The notes below the pieces were generated by a model. It ran no database searches, was not told where the DNA came from, and saw only the letters and a list, made by a program, of their open reading frames with translations. Of a DNA stretch of 64,000 nucleotides, positions 55,237 through 64,000 are shown one piece after another; positions within the stretch are counted from its first letter, which is position 1, and the number at the start of each line of letters is the position of its first letter. Position numbers and translations under genes: made by a program. The DNA lies in NCBI GenBank assembly GCA_014529385.2, contig CM043964.1, positions 6,169,997 to 6,233,996 on the forward strand. Reading direction: 5' to 3'. The stretch comes from Adiantum capillus-veneris. Its lineage: Eukaryota; Streptophyta; Polypodiopsida; Polypodiales; Pteridaceae.

Positions 55237-55299
<63 letters not shown>

Positions 55300-55572
55300 C
55301 CGTACGATGCAGGATTAATAAAAAATAATGTTATTCAAAAATGGTTCTAAGGTGACCTTTATACTTTAGTCACCTTAGCTCAAAATGTACATGGGGTTTT
55401 AATTCAATTCTACTCATCATAATTACAAAGTGGAAACGCATTGCGTCCTGACCAACTAATAAATCTATACATAATCCAAACAATTGGATAAAGATGGTAG
55501 ACATCATTGGCATTACAAAGGGGATTTGATAATCATTACAAAGGGAATTTATACCACTGTTGGGATCCAACA
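54638..55572 (-). repeat. LTR of element C (935 bp)
   Basis: On the minus strand TGTTGGATCCCAAC to CATGAACA. It has a TATA-like AAAGTATAAAGG, then a GA/CT microsatellite (plus 55242-55297), then GAGAGCTACACGCC, the same order as in LTR A (TATA, GA run, GAGCTAC). Near the end CTCTATGCACCTACGGGTTAG corresponds to the CCATGCGCCTGCGGGTCA block of LTR A. Confidence 0.72.
55242..55297. repeat. (CT)n / (GA)n microsatellite inside LTR C
   Basis: About 27 CT dinucleotides on the plus strand. It occupies the same place in the LTR as the shorter GA run of LTR A. Confidence 0.95.
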
Positions 55573-55608
55573 CTCCCCCCCTCCTATTTCATGTCTACCA
55601 CGACATGA
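55573..55608 (-). other. Polypurine tract and hairpin of element C
   Basis: On the minus strand TCATGTC, a 6-base loop and GACATGA (55608-55589) form a 7-bp stem, then AGGAGGGGGGGAG leads into the LTR. The order and spacing are as in A and B. Confidence 0.7.
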
Positions 55609-55619
55609 CTGCTTTGCCT

Positions 55620-56354
55620 TCAATGTCTTTGTCTTTCTTCCTGGTTTATTTGATGTAGAAACGCATCGTATCGCACAAATTCGCTCGCCTTTAATGGGCC
55701 AAAATTTTTTGACTTGTACATGAAGAAGCTTGTGTAAAATGCTTCTTCGAAAGTCTCGAGATGGTAGCTGGGAAAAAACATGAGCCGTCTGAAGTATGCG
55801 TACAAAACTGGCTCTATAGGTAGCCCACTAAGATCATATGATAGCTCCGATATGTTTCTTTCTGTATTCATGAACTCTCAACTCTAGCTTTCTAAAAACG
55901 TTGTGAGACAGGCTAAAAACGTCCGAGCTATTTTACAAAGAATTTTGCAGGGAAGGTTGGGAGAGCCTCCGAATTCCGCAATGGTGCCCTGAAGGGTTTT
56001 CACCGTGTAAAAACCTGATATTCTCTCTCCTTCGGCCGGTCCTGGCAAAACCGGATAATTCAGCCATGTGGGATTTCTGCTTTGTAAGGCTTTATGTTGG
56101 CTGTAAGTATAAGTTCTTGGTGTTGGGAAAAAAGTTCTATCATCTCTGAGCTCAGGTGGTGCATTGACTAGGTGGATCAGGTTGTTAGGATGATCCAAAA
56201 GCCACTCACACCTCCACTTTGGTTGGCTATCTACGATTCTGCTGTGCTCTTCCCGAACATGTAATTCTCCTTCAAATAGTGGCACTTGTTCTTCCTTTGC
56301 TAGCTGTCGTTGATGTGTCAGTGTTTCATATTTCATCAGAGCATAGCGTAACAT
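55620..56354 (-). pseudogene. Element C ORF, conserved C-terminal domain
   Basis: Minus-strand frame 56354-55884 reads MLRYALMKYETLTHQRQ, IVDSQPKWRCEWLLDHPNN, LIHLVNAPPELRDDRTFF, NPTWLNYPVLPGPAEGERI and IARTFLACLTTFLES. After a stop the same frame continues (55871-55620) with YDLSGLPIEPVLYAYFRRLM and FFPSYHLETFEEAFYTSFF. It matches element A block by block. Where A has its TAG, C has a Lys codon, so that stop in A is a private lesion. The domain is unknown to me and may be specific to this element family. Confidence 0.75.
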
Positions 56355-56707
56355 CGGGGCATTCCACTCTTCCCGTTGCTATCTTGCCTGATTTGGAGAG
56401 TCCTTGTAGCATCTCCTTCTCTAGTTTCATGGCCTTGTACCACATCATATCTGACTGCTTTTCCATTTCTTCGGCCAGCTTCTGCTCTTCAAGTTTTGTG
56501 ACTGTCGTCTTCTTCTTGGTTGTTGGAGCCAACTTGATCATTCTGTGTATCTGGGGCTCCATGGTCCTCTGATCCTTCCTCATAGTCATCATCACCCCCA
56601 TATAGTTCTGCCAAGCCAGCCAAATCCGTGGCCGCTTGCACCATGTGCACCCGCACCTTCCCTTGGGGTTGCCTTGTAGTTTGGAGACTTGCAATTTGTG
56701 CAGCCAT
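56326..56707 (-). pseudogene. Element C ORF, linker between coiled coil and C-terminal domain
   Basis: Two overlapping minus-strand frames (56707-56489 and 56694-56326) hold an acidic segment (LAGLAELYGGDDDYEEGSED) and a helical charged segment (VTKLEEQKLAEEMEKQSDMM). The latter matches the position of EEEEQRLHDQIEKSAEESAK in element A. Frameshifts join them to the neighbours. Confidence 0.55.
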
Positions 56708-56710
56708 TGT

Positions 56711-57507
56711 TCAATTATTGATTTGGAGTGTTTGAAATTCCATCTCCTTTTGGGCTGCAGCCTCCTCTAACTCTTTTACTCTGTTGTGTAGATTCTCATT
56801 TTCTTCCTTGATGGAGTTGGAAACGAGACTTTCTATTTCACTGTCATGAGCTGGTCCTTGTTGTTGTTCACTTTGTAAGTCCGAGATTTGCCTTTGCAAC
56901 TGATCCTCAGCTCTGAGTGCACTTTCGGCTATCATTAACCTCTGTTTTCTTTCCAATTCCAGCTCTCTCTTCAGTGCCTCCACGTCTTCTTGCGGTTGGA
57001 CCACCGGTGTTGTTGGTAGCAGCGTTTCTTGTTTCTTTGCTCTTTCTATCTCCCTTGCCTGTATGTCCGTTACTGTTCTCAAATCCTTCACTTCAATTTG
57101 TAAGTCATCAATTATGACTTGTAAATTTTTTACTGTCTCCAGGGCATCTTGCTTTTCTGCCATCAACCTCTGGATTTGTTCATCTCTGTCATTGACATCT
57201 TCAAGAAACACATTGATGGTATCTTCACAAATGGCATTGAAACTTTCTGACTCCTGTAAATTTTCTTTAAGGAGGTTTACTCTGCTTTTGAGACCCAAGA
57301 TCTCAGTATCTTTAATGCTGATTAGTTTAAGGTTGTCATCTCTTTGCTCCTGCAACTTCAGAACCTCTTGATGGGTTGTTTCCAATTTCTTTTTGTTTGC
57401 CATGTTCTGATCGGCTAACAACCGATTGTGCAGTCTTGTTTGGTTTAGTAGAGTCTCCATTGATTGTAAATCCACGTTTATAGTAGCTTCCAACTCAATT
57501 TCTTGAG
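56711..57507 (-). pseudogene. Element C ORF, long coiled coil (part downstream of the copia insertion)
   Basis: The minus-strand frame is open from the copia junction with QEIELEATINVDLQSMETLL through many heptads (LKLQEQRDDNLKLISIKDTE, ILGLKSRVNLLKENLQESES, VKNLQVIIDDLQIEVKDLR) to VEALKRELELERKQRLMIAE and VKELEEAAAQKEMEF. It aligns in position and partly in sequence with the coiled coil of element A, but is longer. Codons 5' of the junction that lie in copia LTR sequence (57513-57661) are not part of the original gene. It is probably a dimer- or fibre-forming region. Confidence 0.7.
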
Positions 57508-57512
57508 AGGAG
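57508..57512. repeat. Target site duplication of copia element 2, left copy
   Basis: AGGAG, repeated at 62705-62709. Confidence 0.95.
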
Positions 57513-57794
57513 TGTAGACATGTAGTAGTGTTAGTGTGTATACGCGCTTCACCAGGGGCACTTTTCTCCCACTGGGTTTTTCCCCCTGGACATCTGGTGT
57601 GAAAGGACACCTTATCTCTTAGGGTTTCATATAAGCTTTGTAGCTTTGAGTTTGTACACACAGAATTATTATTCCAATACAGAGAGAGAGACTACAGAGA
57701 TCTCGTACACAAGCTCTGTGTCTTCTCCTTCTCCATCTTCTTCCTACTCTGAGTTGCTGTCTTCCTTCTGTTTCCTGTTTCATCATCTTCAACA
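57513..57794 (+). repeat. 5' LTR of copia element 2
   Basis: TGTAGACATG to CATCTTCAACA, 282 bp. TATA-like CATATAAG at 57629-57636. Confidence 0.96.
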
Positions 57795-57796
57795 AT

Positions 57797-57808
57797 TGGT
57801 ATCAGAGC
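57797..57808 (+). other. Primer binding site of copia element 2
   Basis: TGGTATCAGAGC, two bases after the LTR, complementary to initiator tRNA-Met. The rest of the leader up to 58193 has no ORF I support. Confidence 0.92.
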
Positions 57809-58193
57809 GAGGTGATTTCCAGAGCCTCTACTTGCGTTTTCGCGTCCGCGCGTGCAATCGCAGTTTTCAGGCAGTTTTCGGAAAATTTGTTCGTGGGAGC
57901 ATCCTCGACGTTCCGGGAGTATTCTGACTAGGCGACCTGGGGTTTTACCCCCCTTTCGAAGCCGTTCGAGCCCTCAGAATTTTGTTCTGAGCAGCGTAGC
58001 AGAAGTTACTTTTCGGAGGCGTTTAGATCAAGAGGGTGTGCTTTTTGACAGATTTTCTTCAGGTAAACAGTTCTTTTGGGAAGCAGCTTGTCTTAGCTTT
58101 GTGCTGAGATTTTGTGTAGAGTTTTGCTTGGATTGGAGAGGAGATTTGTGAATCTCTTGGAGGTTCTTTTGCTCTCTTGTGTGCATCTACAGT

Positions 58194-60701
58194 ATGGCTC
58201 AATCTACGGAGAAAGAGATTTTTGGTGCGTTTACATCCGAAGACAAATTGGATGGTACCAACTATTCTCTTTGGTCTTTTATGGCCAAAAATGTTTTGGT
58301 TGGTAAAGGATTGTGGGATTATGTATCTGGAGATGAAGTTCGTCCAGGTAGCATTGCACCTGCCACGCCTAGTCGTGGTGCAGCTGTTGGTGCAGGACCC
58401 TCACAAGTCACTCCAGAGCAAAAGAGATGGGATACTAAAGATGCACAGGCTATGGCTGTGATTGCCTTAACCATAAAGAGGACAATCACACCACATATCA
58501 GATCTTGCAGAACTTCTGAGGATGCTTGGAACACTCTGCAAGCTATGTTTGGAGGAAGAAACGCTGCCAGAATAGAGTTTTTGAAGAAACAACTTGACAA
58601 AATACAGATGGACGAAGGTGACGATATTGTCGAGCATCTTACAAAAATCAGGGATCTTAAAGAGCAATTGCTTAGCATTGATGAAGTGATTCCAGAGAAG
58701 GACTTGGTTTCCAAAACACTCAATTCACTACCACCATCTTATTTGACTTTTCAGACTTCTTTGACTCTGTCTTTGCGAGCTAATCCTGACCCTCTTCATT
58801 TTGAAGAGTTAGTGGCTTTGCTATTGCAGGAGGATCAATCACGTAAGAACAAGTCTTTACAGGTGGATGGTATGGATCATGCTCTTGTTGTACAGAACAA
58901 AAACAGGGGTAAAGAGAGTGCTCATCACTCCAAGTCTAGTGCAGGACAATCTTCAGAGAAGTCTAAAGGTGATTCCGACAAGTCCAAGAAGAAAGGTAAA
59001 TGTCACTACTGCAAGAAACCTGGTCACTACATTAGTGAGTGTAAAAAGCGAATTGCTAAAGAAAAGAAGAAAGAGTCAAGTTTGGTTGTTTCAGCTTCTG
59101 GTGATTCTTCTACAGCTAAAGAAGAGTCTGCAAACTTTGTGCAGGATTCTTATGCTTTTGTAGTATGTTCAAATTTTTCTGCTTACAGTGTTGACAAGAC
59201 ACAAATGATTTGGTACTTTGATAGTGGTGCATCCAGGCATATTACTTCAAGGAAGGATTTGTTTTGTTCATTGGATGCAGCTCCAGCAGGAAAGAAGGTG
59301 ACATGTGCAAATAATGCTTCTTATCCAATCAAAGGCGTTGGTAAGATTTTGATTACCATTTCAGATGGTTCAGATTTATGCTTGCCAGATGTCTTATATG
59401 TTCCAGGGATCAAGAAGAATTTGTTGTCTGTATCCTCTCTTGCAAAAAATGGTCTTCGGGTCATTTTTGAGGATGACAGATGTGTTGTACGAGATCGAGA
59501 GAATGGTTATTCTCTTATCACTACAGGTACGCTGGAAAATGGACTATTTGTGCTAGATCGTTATGAAAAGCAGATTCAGGTATGTATTGCAGAAACAAAG
59601 ACTCAGGCCATGCAGGATGCTGAGTTGTGGCATGCTAGATTTGGGCATGTTGGTTATGGCAGTTTGATGACTTTACAACGTCATAATATGGTGCATGATT
59701 TGTCTTTATTGGAGATGCCACCAAGACATGTATGTGAAGGTTGCGTTCTTGGAAAGATGCACAGATTTTCATTTTCGCAGGATGGTTCAGTTAGAGCGAC
59801 ACGAAAGTTGCAGCTTGTACACAGTGATGTATGTGGTCCTATGAGGACGCCATCTATAGGAAACAGCCTTTATTTTGTGACCTTCATTGATGACTTTTCC
59901 AGGTTTTGTTGGGTGTATCCACTCAAAGCAAAGTCAGATGTGTTTGCAGTTTTTCAACATTATGTCGCCATGGTTGAAAATGAAACAGGTTGCAAAGTAC
60001 AGACTCTTCGTACCGATCGAGGAGGTGAATACATGTCAGGTGCATTTAAGGATTTTTTGGGAAAGAAAGGCATTAAACACCAATGCACTATGCCATACAC
60101 ACCACAACAGAATGGTGTTGCAGAAAGGAAGAACAGGTCTTTAATGGAGACAGCTAGATGTATGCTCAAGGCTAAGAGTTTGCCTCATAAGCTATGGATG
60201 GAGGCAGTTGCTTGTGCAGCACATGTTTTGAACAGGTGTCCTACTCGTGCCTTGAAGACCATTACTGCATATGAAGCTTGGTATGACAAAAAACCTTCAG
60301 TCAGTTATCTTCGTGTTTTTGGTTGTCTTGCTTATGCTCACATCCCTCAGCAGTTACGTGGGAAGCTTGATGATAAGGCAATCAAATGTATATTTGTGGG
60401 GTACAGTAGTGGAAGTAAAGGTTATAGACTTTACAATCCTGCTACAAACAAGATTTTTGAAAGTCGTGATGTAATTTTTGCAGAAACTACTGCTCAACCT
60501 ATGGTTGCTTTTGATGTACCTCATATGCAGACACATGATGTATTTGAAGGTTTGCTTCCTTCTTTTGTGGAAAATCAAGATTCACAACAGGTTGATAATC
60601 TTGATCAATCTTTTGATCAGCATGTGACACCTCATGATGTAGAGGAAATTGTGCGTGAAGAGCAAGAAGTTCTCAGGGAAGAAAGAACCTTGCCTAAATG
60701 A
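58194..60701 (+). CDS. Copia element 2 gag, protease and integrase
   Basis: The start is the ATG at 58194 (MAQSTEKEIFGAFTSEDKL); the frame is also open a little upstream but without ATG. UBN2-type gag occupies about residues 20-210, and a zinc knuckle C270-C273-H278-C283 (CHYCKKPGHYISEC) follows. Protease active site is FDSGASRHIT (D343). The pre-integrase finger is LWHARFGHVGYGSL with CEGCVLGK. Integrase has D545 (HSDVCGP), D608 (RTDRGGEY) and E644 (NGVAERKN), the D-x35-E spacing. The frame stops at a TGA (60699-60701), after which RT continues in the same frame, so the protein was originally one gag-pol of about 1390 residues. It acts in the cytoplasmic particle and then in the nucleus. Confidence 0.96.
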   Translation: MAQSTEKEIFGAFTSEDKLDGTNYSLWSFMAKNVLVGKGLWDYVSGDEVRPGSIAPATPSRGAAVGAGPSQVTPEQKRWDTKDAQAMAVIALTIKRTITPHIRSCRTSEDAWNTLQAMFGGRNAARIEFLKKQLDKIQMDEGDDIVEHLTKIRDLKEQLLSIDEVIPEKDLVSKTLNSLPPSYLTFQTSLTLSLRANPDPLHFEELVALLLQEDQSRKNKSLQVDGMDHALVVQNKNRGKESAHHSKSSAGQSSEKSKGDSDKSKKKGKCHYCKKPGHYISECKKRIAKEKKKESSLVVSASGDSSTAKEESANFVQDSYAFVVCSNFSAYSVDKTQMIWYFDSGASRHITSRKDLFCSLDAAPAGKKVTCANNASYPIKGVGKILITISDGSDLCLPDVLYVPGIKKNLLSVSSLAKNGLRVIFEDDRCVVRDRENGYSLITTGTLENGLFVLDRYEKQIQVCIAETKTQAMQDAELWHARFGHVGYGSLMTLQRHNMVHDLSLLEMPPRHVCEGCVLGKMHRFSFSQDGSVRATRKLQLVHSDVCGPMRTPSIGNSLYFVTFIDDFSRFCWVYPLKAKSDVFAVFQHYVAMVENETGCKVQTLRTDRGGEYMSGAFKDFLGKKGIKHQCTMPYTPQQNGVAERKNRSLMETARCMLKAKSLPHKLWMEAVACAAHVLNRCPTRALKTITAYEAWYDKKPSVSYLRVFGCLAYAHIPQQLRGKLDDKAIKCIFVGYSSGSKGYRLYNPATNKIFESRDVIFAETTAQPMVAFDVPHMQTHDVFEGLLPSFVENQDSQQVDNLDQSFDQHVTPHDVEEIVREEQEVLREERTLPK

Positions 60702-62375
60702 GTTCAGAAAACTTTGCAGGATAGCAAGTTGGATGCACCGTTGCCACGGAAAACACGTGCTGGTACTACTTTTGGCAGAGAGCAAGTAGATTTGGCTTGC
60801 TTTAGCACTCTTTGTGATGCAGATGAGCCTGATTCATTTGAACAAGCTTTAGAGTGTGTTCAGTGGAAAGATGCTATGCAGCAAGAAATTGATTCTATTC
60901 ATAAGAATCATACATGGGATCTAGTGGACTTGCCTACAGGTAAAAAGCCTATTGGTACAAAGTGGGTTTTTAAGGTAAAAAGGAAACAAGATGGTACTGT
61001 TGACAGGTACAAAGCAAGGCTTGTGGCAAAAGGCTATGCGCAACAGAAAGGCATAGATTATGATGAAACCTTTGCTCCTACTTCTCGTGCGTCCACAGTT
61101 AGATCACTAGTTGCAATTGCTGCTCATCATGGTTGGAAAGTGCATCAGTTGGATATCAAGACTGCTTTTTTGAATGGTGATTTGCAGGAAGAAGTTTATG
61201 TAAGTCAACCAAGTGGTTTTGTTGTAAAAGGTCAAGAGCAAAAGGTATGTAGATTGCGTAAAGCTTTGTATGGTCTCAAACAGGCTCCAAGAGCATGGTA
61301 TGAGAAGATACATACTTATTTGATTGGCCAGGGATTTCAGAATAGTCCAGCAGAAAGTACTTTGTATGTCAAAAAGAGAGATGGAGTTCTCATTATGCTA
61401 ACACTTTATGTGGATGATATGCTTCTTACAGGCAATAATGCAAATGAAATTGAAGCGTTTAAAGATGCTTTGAGAAAAACCTTTGAGATGTCTGATCTTG
61501 GTTTGCTACATTATTACTTGGGTATTCAGTTTGTGCAATCAGAGGATGGCATATACATGTTGCAGGCAAAATATTTGCATAAAATTTTGGACAAGTTTGG
61601 TATGCAAAATTGTAAGCCAATCTCTACACCCGTAGAAACTGGATCAAAGTTGAGCATGCATGATGCTGGAGAACCTTTTGATGTACATACTTATGCAGCA
61701 GCGGTTGGTTGCTTGATATATTTGGCAGGCAACACTCGTCCAGACATTCAATTTGGGGTTTCACAAGCAAGTAGATTTATGCACAGCCCAGGTATGCATC
61801 ATTGGCAAGCTGTGAAGCGCATACTTCGTTACCTTTCAGGTACCCCTAATCTTGCCATGTTCTTTCCAAGGGGGGATATGTATGGAAAGCACAGTTCTAT
61901 GCAGCTTCTTGGTTACAGCGATTCAGATTGGGCTGGTGATTTTGACACACGACATTCCACAAGTGGCAATTGTTTTTTCTTGGGAAATGCATGTATATCT
62001 TGGCTAAGCAAGAAGCAACCCACAGTGGCTACATCAACTTGTGAAGTTGAGTACAGGGCAGCTTTCACGGCAACAGTTGATTGTGTATGGATACGCAGGT
62101 TATTGGCAGATCTTTGTGAGTGTCAACAGGCACCCACTACCATTTTCACTGACAGTCAGAGTGCTATGGCAGTTGCAAGGAATCCAGTATTTCATGCAAG
62201 AACAAAGCACATAGAGGTTCACTACCACTATGTCAGGGAAAGGCTACATGCAGGGGAGATCACACTAACTTACTGTCCTACACAGGATAACATTGCAGAT
62301 CTATTTACGAAGGCGTTATCACGAGAAAAGTTTGAAGCTTTCCGAAAAGCTTTGGGCTTACTCTCATACACATGA
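60702..62375 (+). CDS. Copia element 2 reverse transcriptase and RNase H
   Basis: Continues in frame after the TGA. Landmarks: GTKWVFKVKRKQDGTVDRYK, RLVAKGYAQQKGIDYDETFA, VHQLDIKTAFLNGDLQEEVY, ALYGLKQAPRAWYEKI, LTLYVDDMLLTG (Y-V-D-D at 61407-61418), YLAGNTRPDIQFGVSQAS and RNase H (GYSDSDWAGDFDTRHSTSG, STCEVEYRAAFTA, IFTDSQSAMAVARNPVFHA, NIADLFTKALSREKFEAF). Length and motifs are those of a full copia pol. S-T-C-E-V-E-Y replaces the common S-T-A-E-A-E-Y but keeps the catalytic E. There is no ATG near the start, so the part after the TGA could only be made by readthrough. Confidence 0.95.
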   Translation, partial: VQKTLQDSKLDAPLPRKTRAGTTFGREQVDLACFSTLCDADEPDSFEQALECVQWKDAMQQEIDSIHKNHTWDLVDLPTGKKPIGTKWVFKVKRKQDGTVDRYKARLVAKGYAQQKGIDYDETFAPTSRASTVRSLVAIAAHHGWKVHQLDIKTAFLNGDLQEEVYVSQPSGFVVKGQEQKVCRLRKALYGLKQAPRAWYEKIHTYLIGQGFQNSPAESTLYVKKRDGVLIMLTLYVDDMLLTGNNANEIEAFKDALRKTFEMSDLGLLHYYLGIQFVQSEDGIYMLQAKYLHKILDKFGMQNCKPISTPVETGSKLSMHDAGEPFDVHTYAAAVGCLIYLAGNTRPDIQFGVSQASRFMHSPGMHHWQAVKRILRYLSGTPNLAMFFPRGDMYGKHSSMQLLGYSDSDWAGDFDTRHSTSGNCFFLGNACISWLSKKQPTVATSTCEVEYRAAFTATVDCVWIRRLLADLCECQQAPTTIFTDSQSAMAVARNPVFHARTKHIEVHYHYVRERLHAGEITLTYCPTQDNIADLFTKALSREKFEAFRKALGLLSYT

Positions 62376-62410
62376 TGATCTGCTACCTTGTACGGATTCA
62401 CACTATCACT

Positions 62411-62422
62411 ACAGGGGGGATT
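62411..62422 (+). other. Polypurine tract of copia element 2
   Basis: ACAGGGGGGATT directly before the 3' LTR. Confidence 0.85.
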
Positions 62423-62704
62423 TGTAGACATGTAGTAGTGTTAGTGTGTATACGCGCTTCACCAGGGGCACTTTTCTCCCACTGGGTTTTTCCCCCTGGA
62501 CATCTGGTGTGAAAGGACACCTTATCTCTTAGGGTTTCATATAAGCTTTGTAGCTTTGAGTTTGTACACACAGAATTATTATTCCAATACAGAGAGAGAG
62601 ACTACAGAGATCTCGTACACAAGCTCTGTGTCTTCTCCTTCTCCATCTTCTTCCTACTCTGAGTTGCTGTCTTCCTTCTGTTTCCTGTTTCATCATCTTC
62701 AACA
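62423..62704 (+). repeat. 3' LTR of copia element 2
   Basis: TGTAGACATG to CATCTTCAACA, 282 bp, no difference seen from the 5' copy. AGGAG target duplication follows at 62705-62709. Confidence 0.96.
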
Positions 62705-64000
62705 AGGAGGAAGCTTTTTCTCTTGTCAGATCTACCTCTATGTGCTTGCCTTTATCAAGGTTTGATACTGTTCCAGTGTTTAGATGGCCATCTGTCCTTT
62801 CTTCTTCTTCTCCATTGGGTGGTGTAGGAACTCTCTCATCACGATGTGAGCTCTCTGAATGCAAAGGAGAGTCAACAGGTGGAGTTGATTGCCTTTCACT
62901 TGTCTCCAACCTTGGAGATGGAGGTGGTGTTTCCTCATCTCGTGTAGTTGGCCTCAATTGATCTCTTAAGGTTTGGAGATCCTCCTCTTCAAGTGGCAGT
63001 TTTGGCTCATCCGTAGCATTTCTCTCTTGGATGTATCTCGCAAACCAGTCCAACTTGAAAGCTGGATTGTGTTTATTCTTTGTTCTTAATGTGTAAGTGC
63101 TACTAGAGGGTCTCCAAGTGGCGCTTACATCGCTTCGTAGAGATCTTTCTAGTACAAAGCCTTCTAGCATTCTTTCCATCTTTGCTACCTTCTACAATTT
63201 GGTGTTGTTTTCAATTTCCGCTTTCTGCTTCTTTAATCTCAAGTTCTCTTCTTCCATCTTTTCATGTGTACTTCTGGTGACTCTTTCCAGCCTGTGTCCT
63301 CCAATGGTGTTAGTAGAGGGAGGTACTCGCCTTGTTGGTCTGTCTTCAATATTCTCTCGTAGCACCAGCCAATCGTTCTGTTGAGGAGCAGGTGGTCTCT
63401 GATCTGCCGCTCCTATGGCACGGTATATCATTCTGGTGAGTACTCCTCCTGCAATGTAATTTGGCTTGTCTTGCTATAGCTTTGTGACTTCCTCAAATAG
63501 ATATGATGCATTATCTATATAGAAATCATGTGTCATTCCCATAGCCCAGGTCATTGTTGTTGAGATGACCCCATGTGGTGTAGTGTATCTAGGCAGTCTC
63601 TTGCTATAGCTCAACAAACATTGACTGTATACCTGTGTTAGTTTCCTCACTTATGGGTTTGCTATGAGTTCAAAAGACGGTAGTTTGGATCTCTATAGGT
63701 AGACTGTGAGATTCTTCCTTCTTTCTCTCATATTGGCTCCCTGATCAGACAATTTTAACGCTTCTTTGATGATTTCCTTGGTGATCTGAATCTCCATCAT
63801 CTCATTATCCATACCTGCAACCCTGCAAGTTCCGTCTTCTTGGATAGTCTCAATTAGTTGTTGTACCCTCTTGAAATCTATCCCCACCGGTGGTAGTGAA
63901 ACAAAGTTCCATAAGCCAACTTTCTTCAGCCATGATCTTTGAGGTGATCTTTTCAGGTAGTTTTCTGCCTCCTTGGGGATCATTACTGTATCCACTAAAT
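62705..64000 (-). pseudogene. Element C ORF, N-terminal domain, runs off the window
   Basis: The minus-strand frame is open from the window end (VDTVMIPKEAENYLKRSPQR) with PPVGIDFKRVQQLIETIQED, MMEIQITKEIIKEALKL and ANMRERRKNLTVYL. After TAG (63693), TAA (about 63650) and TAG (about 63475), the same frame gives SKRLPRYTTPHGVISTTMTW and GGVLTRMIYRAIGAADQ. After a further TAG (63192) it gives MERMLEGFVLERSLRSDVSA, FKLDWFARYIQERNATDEPK, a Pro/Ser/acid-rich linker and KGKHIEVDLTREKASSL, where copia element 2 cuts in. All pieces align with element A 5550-6240. The four stops keep one frame, so it is decayed only by point changes in this part. Confidence 0.72.

Larger units (their letters stand above)
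57513..62704 (+). mobile_element. Ty1/copia element 2, complete and very young
   Basis: Two 282-bp LTRs (57513-57794 and 62423-62704) appear identical when read base by base, with perfect TG...CA ends and an AGGAG duplication on both sides. It has a primer site, a single gag-pol frame and a polypurine tract. The only lesion I see is one in-frame TGA at 60699. It sits in antisense orientation in the element C ORF, whose two halves resume cleanly on each side. Confidence 0.97.
54638..64000 (-). mobile_element. Element C: relative of A and B, split by copia element 2
   Basis: On the minus strand a long ORF family member (from beyond 64000 down to 55620) is followed by a hairpin, a polypurine tract and a 935-bp LTR (54638-55572). 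Copia element 2 interrupts the ORF at 57508-62709. The ORF has the same three parts as element A in the same order. No gag-pol domain is visible between 55620 and 64000 outside the copia element. The 5' LTR is outside the window. Confidence 0.78.

Noticed and set aside
57513-57661. Apparent N-terminus of the minus-strand coiled-coil frame
   Set aside because: These codons are copia LTR sequence read in antisense; the original gene continues at 62705 after the AGGAG duplication.
62529-62704. Apparent C-terminus of the minus-strand frame 63179-62529
   Set aside because: It is LTR sequence of copia element 2; the element C protein continues at 57507.

Overview
This 64 kb window is eukaryotic and almost certainly from a vascular plant with a large, repeat-rich nuclear genome. 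It holds nested LTR retrotransposons with plant features: primer binding sites TGGTATCAGAGC (complement of initiator tRNA-Met), 5-bp target duplications, TG...CA LTR ends, polypurine tracts, a CACTA transposon with its TNP2-like gene, and long GA/GT microsatellites. I see no convincing host gene, tRNA, rRNA or CRISPR array. Nearly every coding stretch is a transposable-element ORF, most of them decayed.

Layout. 2-2628: 3' part of a Ty3/gypsy polyprotein in which the integrase is followed by a second retropepsin-like domain and a tail of W-x-P-K repeats. 2629-5416: non-coding, with five 24-bp palindromes spaced about 284 bp apart. 5417-9664: element A, an LTR element with a long non-gag-pol ORF. 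9665-17689: a broken Ty3/gypsy element (antisense RT piece, zinc knuckle, protease, acidic spacer, second protease-like domain, W-x-P-K tail), interrupted at 11707-15763 by a TIR element flanked by TTAA. 18104-20396: tandem duplication of about 1.1 kb. 20490-24033: microsatellites, an antisense gag remnant and the left end of a CACTA element (from 22352). 24421-34877: CACTA transposase gene, split by Ty3/gypsy element E (about 24599-32734). 36041-38731: minus-strand Tat-like Ty3/gypsy element D with an extra RNase H. 38732-40131: element B, a truncated relative of A. 40820-about 45010: a third protease-like/W-x-P-K locus. 45031-48983: gag-like elements. 48984-54537: minus-strand Ty1/copia element 1 (target duplication ACAAA). 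54638-64000: element C, a minus-strand relative of A, split by Ty1/copia element 2 (57513-62704, target duplication AGGAG, LTRs identical by eye).

The most interesting systems are two. First, three elements (A, B, C) have related 922-941 bp LTRs and share a conserved long ORF with no recognisable gag, protease, RT or integrase. It has an N-terminal domain, a long coiled coil and a C-terminal domain ending near E-A-F-Y-T-G-F-F. In each copy the ORF is followed by a hairpin and a polypurine tract. Second, three Ty3/gypsy-related loci carry an accessory protease-like domain plus W-x-P-K repeats. Both look like non-canonical protein cargo of plant LTR elements. No database search was possible, so their novelty is unproven.
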